Source: Conexibacter sp. (GTDB taxonomy: Bacteria; Actinomycetota; Thermoleophilia; Solirubrobacterales; Solirubrobacteraceae). Taken from it: a stretch of 49,409 nucleotides of DNA. The position numbers were made by a program, and so were the translations under genes. The stretch is from NCBI GenBank assembly GCA_025964325.1, contig JAOPZA010000008.1, positions 1 through 49,409 on the forward strand. The letters are read 5' to 3'. Positions 25,066-31,940 of the stretch are shown here, in pieces. The notes beneath the pieces are model-generated. The model was given only the letters and a program-made list of their open reading frames with translations, made no database searches and was not told where the DNA came from. Every line of letters starts with the position of its first letter. The first letter of the stretch is position 1.

Positions 25066-25964
25066 GAGGTCCGGGTGTAGATGAAGTCGGTGATCTGCTC
25101 GAGCTCGTCGGCTCCGCCTGCCGCGGCCTGCTCCAGCGCGGCGCGGGCGTTGCGATGCGAGTCGGCCGCCAGCTCACGTGCCCGCGCGAGGCCGAACTCG
25201 CTGACGTAGGTGCGCTTGCCGAGCCGCTCGTCGCTCCCGTGCGGCTTGCCGAGCGCGTCGTCGGTCCCGGTCACGTCGAGGATGTCGTCGACGATCTGGA
25301 AGAGCACACCCAATTCGCTCGCGAAGCTGCGGAACGCGTCCATTGTCGCAGGTCTCCCGGCACTTCCCAGCAGCAGCGGACAGAGGATCGAAGCGCCGAT
25401 CAGGCGGCCGGTCTTGAGCGCGTGCAACTGACGGAGGCCGGCGGCGCCGTCGGGAGCGGTTGCGGTCACATCCAGGTACTGCCCGCCCACCATCCCGTTC
25501 ACGCCCGTTGCCGTCGCCAGCTCGGCGAGCGTCGCGAGCACGGCCGACGGCTCGCCCTCCTGCGCGCTGAGGACGTGGCGGAAGGCCTCGGCGTAGAGCC
25601 CGTCGCCGGCGAGGATCGCGACGTTCTCGCCGAACGCCTTGTGGCAGGTCGGGCGGCCGCGGCGAAGGTCGTCGTCGTCCATCGCGGGCAGGTCGTCGTG
25701 GATCAGCGAGTAGGTGTGGATCAGCTCGAGCGCAGCGGCTATCGGCAGCATCCGCTCGGCCGGCTCGCCGATCGCGCGCGCGGTCGCGAGCACCAGGACG
25801 GGACGGATCCGCTTGCCACCCGCCAGCAGCGAGTAGCGCATCGCGTCCTGCAGGCCGGAGGCGGCCTCGATGCCGGGCTGGACGAAGGTCAGCTGCTCGA
25901 GGTAGGACTCGACCTGCTCGCGCAGCTCGTCCGGGTAGCGCGAGATGCGCATGCCGGTGCTCAC
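25062..25964 (-). CDS. ispA: Polyprenyl (farnesyl/geranylgeranyl) diphosphate synthase
   Basis: Short-chain isoprenyl diphosphate synthase of 300 residues. First aspartate-rich motif: LIHDDLPAMDDDDLRRGR, the bacterial DDx4D type; second: LFQIVDDILDVTG. GGKRIRPVLVL binds diphosphate. Chain length cannot be fixed from the sequence, so farnesyl or geranylgeranyl are both possible. GTG at 25964 overlaps the stop of the xseB-like gene as GTGA; MRISRY is an in-frame alternative start four codons later. Confidence 0.93.
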   Translation of the reverse strand: MSTGMRISRYPDELREQVESYLEQLTFVQPGIEAASGLQDAMRYSLLAGGKRIRPVLVLATARAIGEPAERMLPIAAALELIHTYSLIHDDLPAMDDDDLRRGRPTCHKAFGENVAILAGDGLYAEAFRHVLSAQEGEPSAVLATLAELATATGVNGMVGGQYLDVTATAPDGAAGLRQLHALKTGRLIGASILCPLLLGSAGRPATMDAFRSFASELGVLFQIVDDILDVTGTDDALGKPHGSDERLGKRTYVSEFGLARARELAADSHRNARAALEQAAAGGADELEQITDFIYTRTS

Positions 25965-26155
25965 GCGCTCGCCCCCGCGGCGCTGTCGGCCGCCGCGCGG
26001 ATCCGCCGCTCGAGCTCGTTGGCGGCATCGCCGGCGAGCCGCGCGCACTCCTCGACGACGCGAGCCGCCTGCGCCGGCTCGAGCTCGCCGGCACGCAGCT
26101 CGGCCGCCGCCTGCTCGAGCTGCTGGGTCACGTGCTCGAGCGGATCGATGCTCAC
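25961..26155 (-). CDS. XseB-like small helical protein
   Basis: A 64-residue, all-helical, acidic protein (LEHVTQQLEQAAAELRAGEL, then EECARLAGDAANELERRIR). The pattern of two helices around a GELEPAQAARVVEE turn resembles the small subunit of exodeoxyribonuclease VII. It sits in the xseB place between nusB and ispA, but no xseA is next to it. It overlaps both neighbours by GTGA. It is diverged, so XseB is a suggestion from position and fold, not a firm call. Confidence 0.6.
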   Translation of the reverse strand: MSIDPLEHVTQQLEQAAAELRAGELEPAQAARVVEECARLAGDAANELERRIRAAADSAAGASA

Positions 26156-26565
26156 CGCGAACCGCCGGCCGCCGGGGCCTTCTCGCGCAGCACCGCGGCG
26201 AGGATGCCGTTGACGAAGCCGGGCGCCTCGGCGCCGCAGTAGGACTTCGCGGTCTCGACCGCCTCCGAGATCGCGCCCTGCGGCGGGATCGGCCGGGCCG
26301 CCGGCACGTCCTCGGGGTGCAGCATCTCGAGCAGGCTGACGCGCAGGATCGAGCGCTCGAGCGGCGCGATTCGCTGGAGCGACCAGCCCTCCGCGAAGCG
26401 GCTGATCAGCTCGTCCAGCTCCGGCTGGCGCGCGAGCGTCGCCTCCGCCAGCGCGCGCATGAAGGGCGCGGCGTCGTGCGGCAGCGTCTCGTCGAGCGGT
26501 CGCCCGGTGAGATCGTGCTGGTAGAGCGCGAAGACGGCCCCACGTCGCTGATCGCTGCGGCGCAC
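26152..26565 (-). CDS. nusB: Transcription antitermination factor NusB
   Basis: RNA-binding helical protein acting with NusE/S10 on rRNA antitermination. It has 137 residues, the normal length: RRSDQRRGAVFALYQHDLTG at the start, IAPLERSILRVSLLEML and ISEAVETAKSYCGAEAPGFV then NGILAAV near the end. GTG at 26565 follows the efp stop by 9 bases; the end overlaps the xseB-like gene. Confidence 0.95.
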   Translation of the reverse strand: MRRSDQRRGAVFALYQHDLTGRPLDETLPHDAAPFMRALAEATLARQPELDELISRFAEGWSLQRIAPLERSILRVSLLEMLHPEDVPAARPIPPQGAISEAVETAKSYCGAEAPGFVNGILAAVLREKAPAAGGSR

Positions 26566-26574
26566 GCTGCGCCC

Positions 26575-27135
26575 CTACGCCCGCGACACGTAGGCGCCGG
26601 AGCGCGTGTCGACGCGGACCCTGTCGCCGATGTTCACGAACAGCGGCACCGTCACGTGCGCGCCGGTCTCGAGCGTCGCCGGCTTCTGGCCGCCGCCGGA
26701 GGCGGTGTCGCCCTTGACGCCCGGCTCGGTCTCGGTGACCTCGAGGTCGACGGCGCTCGGCAGCTGGATGTCGGCCGGCTGGTCGTCGATGTAGAGCAGC
26801 TCGACGTTGTCGTTCGGCCGCGTCCACTGCAGCGCCTCCGCGAGCGTCGCCTGCGGGATCGCCAGCTGCTCGAAGCTCTCGCTGTCCATGAAGTGCGCGT
26901 CGGAGCCGTCGCCGTAGAGGAACTGCATGCGACGCACCTCGGTGCGGATCGAGCGGAACTTCTCGCCGGCGCGGAACGTGCGGTCGATCACGTTGCCGTC
27001 GCTCGAACGGCGCAGCTTGGTGCGCACGAACGCGCCGCCCTTGCCCGGCTTCACATGCTGGAACTCCAGCACCTTGAAGATCGTGCCGTCGACCTCGATG
27101 TGGTTGCCGTTCTTTAACTGGTTGGTGGAAATCAT
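26575..27135 (-). CDS. efp: Translation elongation factor P
   Basis: Relieves ribosome stalling at polyproline. It has 186 residues in three beta-barrel domains. The functional loop is [15 protein letters not shown] with Lys at the position that is modified in many bacteria; the modifying enzyme is not in the window. C-terminal signature: [23 protein letters not shown] at 27135 is 10 nt after TAGAAT and has no ribosome binding site. It leads efp-nusB-xseB-like-ispA-dxs. Confidence 0.97.
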   Translation of the reverse strand: MISTNQLKNGNHIEVDGTIFKVLEFQHVKPGKGGAFVRTKLRRSSDGNVIDRTFRAGEKFRSIRTEVRRMQFLYGDGSDAHFMDSESFEQLAIPQATLAEALQWTRPNDNVELLYIDDQPADIQLPSAVDLEVTETEPGVKGDTASGGGQKPATLETGAHVTVPLFVNIGDRVRVDTRSGAYVSRA

Positions 27136-27145
27136 CTAGCGGGGG

Positions 27146-27151
27146 ATTCTA
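27146..27151 (-). promoter_or_regulatory. Probable -10 element of efp
   Basis: TAGAAT on the minus strand, 10 nt before the efp ATG. It is one of the best -10 matches in the window and likely drives the five-gene efp-to-dxs operon. Confidence 0.55.
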
Positions 27152-27215
27152 GGCCGCGGCGCGGTCGGCGGCCCGCCCGGTCCCTCCGCTGGAGCCGGTC
27201 TCGCCATTTCGGGAC

Positions 27216-27238
27216 GGCGCCGACCCTAGGTCGGCGCC
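27216..27238. terminator. Hairpin over the YciI stop codon
   Basis: GGCGCCGACC, loop CTA, GGTCGGCGCC: a perfect 10-bp stem with the YciI stop codon (27226-27228) in the loop. There is no T-run, but its place at the end of the arsR operon and before efp suggests a terminator or 3' stability element. Confidence 0.5.
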
Positions 27239-27501
27239 AGGATCTCGTTCCACTCCCGCAGCTGCCAGCTCCGCACGACGCCGTTGCGCACGAACGGGTC
27301 GCCCTCGACGAACGACTCGGCCGCCGCGCGCGTCGGGAAGACCGCCATCGAGCCCTCCTGCTGCGGGTCGCCGAAGGTCCCGACCATGAGGATCTCGCCG
27401 CGCGCGTGGAACTCCCGGATGCGCGCGCTGTGCGCGCCGAAGTGGAGCGGCGCCTTCGAGAGGACGTCGTCGGCCGACTCGTAGAGCACGACGAACTTCA
27501 C
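27226..27501 (-). CDS. YciI-like protein
   Basis: A small dimeric alpha-beta-barrel protein of 91 residues. It begins KFVVLYESADDVLSKAPLHF, keeps the conserved His in HFGAHSARIREFHARGE and Asp in GDPQQEGSMAVFPT, and ends EGDPFVRNGVV...REWN, all typical of YciI. The family includes dehydrochlorinase-like enzymes and many of unknown activity. GTG at 27501 overlaps the SRPBCC gene stop as GTGA; the operon is arsR-SRPBCC-yciI. Confidence 0.85.
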   Translation of the reverse strand: MKFVVLYESADDVLSKAPLHFGAHSARIREFHARGEILMVGTFGDPQQEGSMAVFPTRAAAESFVEGDPFVRNGVVRSWQLREWNEILAPT

Positions 27502-27971
27502 CGCGCACCTCCGAACGCGGCGCTGTACGCGGCCAGCGTCGCGTTCCAGGCGCCCGGCCCCTCGAACATCTGACGCATGCGCTCGGCCTCGGGACCGAAG
27601 CGCTCGAGGTCGCGGTGCTCGAGCCGCACGCGCGTGCGGGCCGGCGCCTCCTCCTCGAAGCGGATCTCGATCGTCGTGACGAGCGACGGGTCGTAGCGCC
27701 AGTCGGCACCGATCTGCCAGGTGACGACGAGCCGGTCGGGCGGCTCCCACGCCGCCACGTAGCCGGTCGAGGTCTCGCTCGCGTCCTCGTGGCGCGTGTA
27801 CCAGCGGCCGCCCTCGCGCGGCTCGAGCACGATCTGCTCGATCGGCGCGCTGCCGATGTGGTGGTCGCTCGGCCACCAGTCCGTCATCCGCGAGGTGAAG
27901 ACCTCGAACGCGGTCTGCTTCGCCACCGGCACGACGACCTCGCGCCGGATCGACTCAATCGCCTGGATCAT
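27498..27971 (-). CDS. SRPBCC/AHSA1 domain protein
   Basis: A 157-residue protein of the START-like AHSA1 family: REVVVPVAKQTAFEVFTSRM, WWPSDHHIG, EPREGGRWYTRHEDASE, and WEPPDRLVVTWQIG. These fold around a hydrophobic cavity and often bind small ligands. It is regularly paired with an ArsR regulator, as here, where its ATG at 27971 overlaps the arsR end by 17 bases. The ligand is unknown. Confidence 0.88.
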   Translation of the reverse strand: MIQAIESIRREVVVPVAKQTAFEVFTSRMTDWWPSDHHIGSAPIEQIVLEPREGGRWYTRHEDASETSTGYVAAWEPPDRLVVTWQIGADWRYDPSLVTTIEIRFEEEAPARTRVRLEHRDLERFGPEAERMRQMFEGPGAWNATLAAYSAAFGGAR

Positions 27972-28284
27972 CCTGCTCGCCTCTCTCTTCGCTTGCTGCG
28001 GACGCGAACGCCGCCAGCGACCGCTCCCAGAACTGGTCCAGATGGGTCCGCAGGACCGCCAGGCCGGCGGGGTCGACCTGGTAGAGCCGCCGCGTTCCCT
28101 CCCGCCGGTCGACGACCAGCCCGACGTCCTTCAGCACGCGCAGGTGCTGAGAGACGGCGGGGCGGCTGACCGGCAGCCCGGCCGCCAGCTCCCCGACCGG
28201 CCGCGGGCCGTCGGAGAGGCGATCGAAGATCGCCTGCCGCGTGGGGTCGCCCAGCGCGGTCATCATGGCGGGTGCGTTCGTCAC
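27955..28284 (-). CDS. ArsR-family transcriptional regulator
   Basis: A 109-residue winged-helix repressor: MMTALGDPTRQAIFDRLSDG, then LPVSRPAVSQHLRVLKDVGL, then the wing VDRREGTRRLYQVD. There are no cysteines arranged as a metal site, which fits the SRPBCC-linked, non-metal branch. Start GTG at 28284 lies 10 nt after TAACTT, and a palindrome covers that hexamer, suggesting autorepression of arsR-SRPBCC-yciI. Confidence 0.9.
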   Translation of the reverse strand: MTNAPAMMTALGDPTRQAIFDRLSDGPRPVGELAAGLPVSRPAVSQHLRVLKDVGLVVDRREGTRRLYQVDPAGLAVLRTHLDQFWERSLAAFASAASEERGEQDDPGD

Positions 28285-28292
28285 GACGAACG

Positions 28293-28303
28293 GTAAGTTA
28301 CCA
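28293..28303. promoter_or_regulatory. Palindrome over the arsR -10 element
   Basis: GGTAA-G-TTACC is an 11-base inverted repeat. On the minus strand it contains TAACTT, 10 nt before the arsR start. An operator lying over the -10 is what an autoregulated ArsR repressor would use. Confidence 0.5.
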
Positions 28304-28381
28304 CGCACGGAAGCGCGATGCCATTCGCCGGCGGCGCGTTCGGGCGAGGCAGCGGGCCGACACGGGGCCCGGTGCGCGATC

Positions 28382-28975
28382 ATGAGGCGCGTGAGCGACT
28401 CGCGACCGACCGATCCGCCGGCGACGACCGCGGAGGCGACGGCGGCGCGCGGCGAGAGCGCCGACGCGGTCGCGACGTCGACGCGCGAGCAGGCGCCGCC
28501 GCTCGACCGGACCGCCGGGCACTACACCGCCGCCGTCTACGGCTCGATCCTCGTCACGGCCCTGATCGCCGCGCTCCAACACCAGCACGCGACCGCCGGC
28601 GCGCTCGTCGGCGGGGTCGCCGCGACGGTCGGCGTCTTCTGGCTCGCCCACGTCTGGGCGGGGATGGTGGGCGAGCGGATCGTCGCGGGGCGCCGCTTCG
28701 ACTGGCGCCGGGCCGGGCGAATCGCGTACGAGGAGTGGCCGATGGTCGAGTCGGCGGGACCGCCGCTACTCGCCCTCGTGCTCGCCTGGGTCGGCGTCTA
28801 CGACCTCGACACGGGCACGACCCTCGCGCTCGTGATCGGGGTCGCACACCTCGTCGGCTGGGGCGTCGTGATCGGACGGCGGACGTATGGGAGCTGGGGC
28901 GTGAGCATCGCGACCGGCCTCGTCGACGGCGTGCTCGGCGTCGGCATCATCCTGCTCGAGACGGCGATCCACTAG
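28382..28975 (+). CDS. Membrane protein of unknown function
   Basis: A protein of 197 residues. A Thr/Ala-rich cytoplasmic N-terminus of about 45 residues precedes four or five hydrophobic helices (AAVYGSILVTALIAALQ, LVGGVAATVGVFWLAHVWAG, PPLLALVLAWVGVYDL, TLALVIGVAHLVGWGVVIG, GLVDGVLGVGIILLETAI). I recognise no family. ATG at 28382 is used; GTG at 28391 is possible. It is divergent from arsR with a 97-base gap and may or may not belong to that regulon. Confidence 0.7.
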   Translation: MRRVSDSRPTDPPATTAEATAARGESADAVATSTREQAPPLDRTAGHYTAAVYGSILVTALIAALQHQHATAGALVGGVAATVGVFWLAHVWAGMVGERIVAGRRFDWRRAGRIAYEEWPMVESAGPPLLALVLAWVGVYDLDTGTTLALVIGVAHLVGWGVVIGRRTYGSWGVSIATGLVDGVLGVGIILLETAIH

Positions 28976-29028
28976 GAGCGCTCGCCGCCTCGCAGCACGT
29001 GCCCGAGCGGCCGGGCGCCGGATTTGCG

Positions 29029-29057
29029 CACTTTGGTGAGGAAAGCTTCACCAAGTG
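29029..29057. promoter_or_regulatory. Inverted repeat upstream of the MFS exporter
   Basis: CACTTTGGTGA (29029-29039) and TCACCAAGTG (29048-29057) are complementary except for one extra T. The element ends 24 bases before the TAGCCT hexamer (29081-29086), where a -35 box would be, so it looks like an operator. No T-run follows. Confidence 0.45.
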
Positions 29058-29080
29058 ACGAGGCGCCGCGCTCGCTGTCG

Positions 29081-29086
29081 TAGCCT
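29081..29086 (+). promoter_or_regulatory. Possible -10 element of the MFS exporter gene
   Basis: TAGCCT, 7 nt before the GTG at 29094. It supports choosing that start over the upstream GTG at 29055. Confidence 0.4.
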
Positions 29087-29093
29087 GCGCGCT

Positions 29094-30362
29094 GTGCGCC
29101 AACTTCCTGTCCTGTGGGCCCAGCGCGACTTCCGCTGGCTGTTCCTCAGCCAGGCGATCTCGACGACCGGCGACCGGCTCGTCATGGTGGCGCTCGCGCT
29201 GCTGGTGACGGAGCGGACCGGCTCGACGACTGACCTCGGCCTCGTGATCGGCGCCCAGACGGCCGCGCTCGTGGTCTTCCTGCTGATCGGCGGCGCCTGG
29301 GCCGACCGCCTGCCGCGCCACCGGATCATGGTCTCGACCGATCTCGTCCGCTGCCTGCTCCACGCCGGCCTCGCCGTGCTGATCTTCGCCGACGGCCTGC
29401 AGCTGTGGCACCTGATCGCGATCGAGGTCGTCTTCGGCGCGGCGGAGGCGTTCTTCCGCCCGGCCTACAGCGGGCTCGTCCCGCAGACGGTGCCGGAGGA
29501 GCTGATCCAGGAGGCGAACGCGCTCAACTCCGCGACCGTCACGATCGCCGAGTTCTTGGGGCCCGCGATCGCGACCGGCCTCGTCCTGACGGCCGGGACC
29601 GGCACCGCCTTCGCCGTCGACGCCGGCACGTTCCTCGTCAGTGCGCTGCTGCTGACGCTCGTGCGGCCGCGGGCGCGGGGCGCCGCGGTCGCGGCCGGCA
29701 GCTCGCTGCTGCGTGAGATCGCGGACGGCTATCGGGAGGTGCGCGCCCGACCCTGGGTGTGGGTCACGATCCTCGTCTTCTCCTTCAAGCTGCTGGTCGG
29801 CTTCGGCCCCTACCTCGTGCTCGGCCCGGCCGTCGCCGCCGGCCGCTACGACGACGCCGCCCTCTACGGCTGGGTCGTCGTCGCGGTCGGCGTCGGGACC
29901 TTCGCCGGCGCGCTGGTCGCGCTGCGCTGGCGTCCGCTGCACCCGCTGCGCGCGGCGATGCTGGTGACGCTGCCGTTCTCGCTGCTGCTGCTGGCGTTCG
30001 CGTTCGGGGCGCCGCTCGCGCTCGTGCTCGTCCTCGGCACGGTCGCCGGCGCCGGCAGCACGCTCTTCAGCGTCTGGTGGGAGACGGCGCTGGCGCAGCG
30101 GATCCCGCCGGGGACGCTCTCGCGCGTCACGGCCTACGACTGGATGGGCTCGCTGGCGCTGCTGCCGCTCGGCTTCGTGCTGGTCGGGGTGCTCGCGGAG
30201 CAGCTCAGCGCCACGACCGTGATGGCGGTCGGCGGCGTCCTCTCGGCGCTGCTCGTCGTGCCCGGCCTGCTGCCGCGGCAGACGCGCGAGCTGCGACGGC
30301 TCGAGGAGCAGCCGGCGGCCGCCACGCCGGCCCCGCTCGTGGAGATCGAACGGGTTCCCTGA
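29094..30362 (+). CDS. MFS transporter (EntS/MFS_3-type exporter)
   Basis: A 422-residue membrane protein with about 12 helices. The start (RDFRWLFLSQAISTTGDRLV) and the loop GAWADRLPRHRIMVSTDLVR, followed by AFFRPAYSGLVPQTVPEELI, are hallmarks of the MFS_3 drug/siderophore exporter group. The substrate is unknown. A long 3' tail is cytoplasmic. GTG at 29094 is preferred because it follows TAGCCT by 7 nt; GTG at 29055 would add 13 residues. The inverted repeat just upstream may bind its regulator. Confidence 0.87.
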   Translation: MRQLPVLWAQRDFRWLFLSQAISTTGDRLVMVALALLVTERTGSTTDLGLVIGAQTAALVVFLLIGGAWADRLPRHRIMVSTDLVRCLLHAGLAVLIFADGLQLWHLIAIEVVFGAAEAFFRPAYSGLVPQTVPEELIQEANALNSATVTIAEFLGPAIATGLVLTAGTGTAFAVDAGTFLVSALLLTLVRPRARGAAVAAGSSLLREIADGYREVRARPWVWVTILVFSFKLLVGFGPYLVLGPAVAAGRYDDAALYGWVVVAVGVGTFAGALVALRWRPLHPLRAAMLVTLPFSLLLLAFAFGAPLALVLVLGTVAGAGSTLFSVWWETALAQRIPPGTLSRVTAYDWMGSLALLPLGFVLVGVLAEQLSATTVMAVGGVLSALLVVPGLLPRQTRELRRLEEQPAAATPAPLVEIERVP

Positions 30363-30414
30363 GCGGCGATCCCTCTATCCCGATCTGCCGCGGCCCGGCG
30401 CTCAGCCGGCCGCC

Positions 30415-31491
30415 CTAGACGACCGTCAGGTCCTTCGGGATCCCGTTGAGGAGCTCGTAGCCGTCGTCGGTCACGACCACGAGGTCCTCGATCCGCACGC
30501 CCAGCTCCCCGGGCAGGTAGACGCCCGGCTCGACGGTGACGATCTGGCCGGCGGCGAGCGTCGACGTCGACGCCTTCGAGAGCCGCGGCGCCTCGTGGAC
30601 CTCGAGCCCGACGCCGTGGCCGAGGCCGTGGCCGAAGTGCTCGCGATGCCCGGCCGCGTCGATCAGGGCGCGGGCCGCGGCGTCCGCGGCCTTGCCGGTC
30701 TGCCCCGGCCGGACCGCGTCGAGCCCCGCCAGCTGCGCCTGCAGCACGAGCGCGTAGATCTCGCGCCCGCGCTCGCTCGGCTCGCGGCCGGCGGCGTACG
30801 TCCGCGTGCAGTCCGACGCGTAGCCGTCGAGCACGCCGCCCCAGTCGATCGTCACGAGGCTGCCGGCGGCGATCTCGACGTCGCGCGGCGAGGCGTGCGG
30901 GAGCGCGCCGTGCGGGCCGTGCGCGACGATCGTGTCGAAGCTCGGCCGCTCGGCGCCGAGGCGCCGCAGCTCGGACTCGAGCGCGATCGCGACGTCGCGT
31001 TCGGTGCGGCTGACGAGGCCGCCCGCGAGCGTCGTCAGCAGCGCGGCGTCGGCGAGCTCGGCGGCGGCGCGGATGCGGGCGACCTCGTCGGCGTCCTTGA
31101 CGAGGCGCAGGCCCTCGACCAATCCGGACGACGGCACCAGCTCGACGCGCTCGGGCAGCAGCGTGCGGAGACGGTCGAACGCGCGCACCGAGACGTCGGC
31201 GTCGTCGAAGCCGAGCCGCACGTCGCCCTCGGGCAGCGCCGGCAGGACCGAGTCGAGCAGATCGGTCTCGCCGACCTCTCGCTCGTAGCCCTGCACCTGC
31301 TCCTGCGCCTGCGTGACGTAGCGGAAGTCGGTCACGAAGCGCCGCTGGCCGGGCTCGCGGCCGACCAGCGCGATCCCGTTCGAGCCGGTATAGCCCGTCA
31401 GGTAGCGGACGTTCACCAGGTTCGTCACGAGCAGCGCGTCGATCTCGCGTTCGGGCAGCGCCTCCGCCAGGCGCTCCGCTCGTTCGATCAT
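30415..31491 (-). CDS. pepP: M24 family Xaa-Pro aminopeptidase
   Basis: Metallopeptidase of 358 residues with a creatinase-like N-terminal domain (DALLVTNLVNVRYLTGYTGS) and a pita-bread catalytic domain. Metal ligands are visible: Asp in TIDWGGVLDGY, Asp in ASDCTRTY, His in HGLGHGVGLEVHEAP, Glu in VTVEPGVYLPGELG and Glu in RIEDLVVV. ATG at 31491 overlaps the aroQ stop as ATGA. In relatives this gene stands just before efp; here 3 kb of accessory genes come between. Confidence 0.93.
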   Translation of the reverse strand: MIERAERLAEALPEREIDALLVTNLVNVRYLTGYTGSNGIALVGREPGQRRFVTDFRYVTQAQEQVQGYEREVGETDLLDSVLPALPEGDVRLGFDDADVSVRAFDRLRTLLPERVELVPSSGLVEGLRLVKDADEVARIRAAAELADAALLTTLAGGLVSRTERDVAIALESELRRLGAERPSFDTIVAHGPHGALPHASPRDVEIAAGSLVTIDWGGVLDGYASDCTRTYAAGREPSERGREIYALVLQAQLAGLDAVRPGQTGKAADAAARALIDAAGHREHFGHGLGHGVGLEVHEAPRLSKASTSTLAAGQIVTVEPGVYLPGELGVRIEDLVVVTDDGYELLNGIPKDLTVV

Positions 31492-31940
31492 GACGTCAGC
31501 TCCTCCTTCAGGCGTACGAGCGCCTCACGGTAGCCGTCCGGGCCCTTCCCGGAGACGGTCGCGACGCACAGCTCGCGGATCACGGACGTGCGGCGCCACT
31601 CCTCGCGCGCCTCGACGTCGGACAGGTGGACCTCGACCGCCGGCAGCGCCGCGATCTCGAGCGCGTCGCGGATCGCCCACGAGTAGTGGGTCCAGGCGCC
31701 GGGGTTGAGGAGGATCCCGTCGGCCATCTCGTCGGCGCGATGGAGCTGCTCGACGAACGCGCCCTCGTGGTTGCTCTGGAAGAACTGGACGCGCAGCCCC
31801 AGCTCGGCGGCGAAGCCGCCGATCCGCTGCTCGAGCTGCTCGAGCGTCAGCGAGCCGTAGATCGCGGGGTCGCGCCGGCCGAGCTGGTCGAGGTTGACGC
31901 CGTGGAGGACGGTCACGCGGGTCCGCGGAAGGCTGCTCAT
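31488..31940 (-). CDS. aroQ: 3-dehydroquinate dehydratase, type II
   Basis: Third step of the shikimate pathway. It has 150 residues, the usual size: VTVLHGVNLDQLGRRDPAIY (catalytic Tyr and Arg region, with VLHGVNL in place of the more common VLNGPNL), FFQSNHEGAFVEQLHRA (Glu), ILLNPGAWTHYSWAIRDAL (Asn, His) and VEVHLSDVEAREEWRRTSV. ATG at 31940 overlaps the AroKB stop as ATGA. Confidence 0.95.
   Translation of the reverse strand: MSSLPRTRVTVLHGVNLDQLGRRDPAIYGSLTLEQLEQRIGGFAAELGLRVQFFQSNHEGAFVEQLHRADEMADGILLNPGAWTHYSWAIRDALEIAALPAVEVHLSDVEAREEWRRTSVIRELCVATVSGKGPDGYREALVRLKEELTS

Noticed and set aside
29029-29057. Terminator for the membrane-protein gene ending at 28975
   Set aside because: The stem is AT-containing and bulged, with no T-run, and it lies at the -35 position of the next gene, so an operator is more likely.
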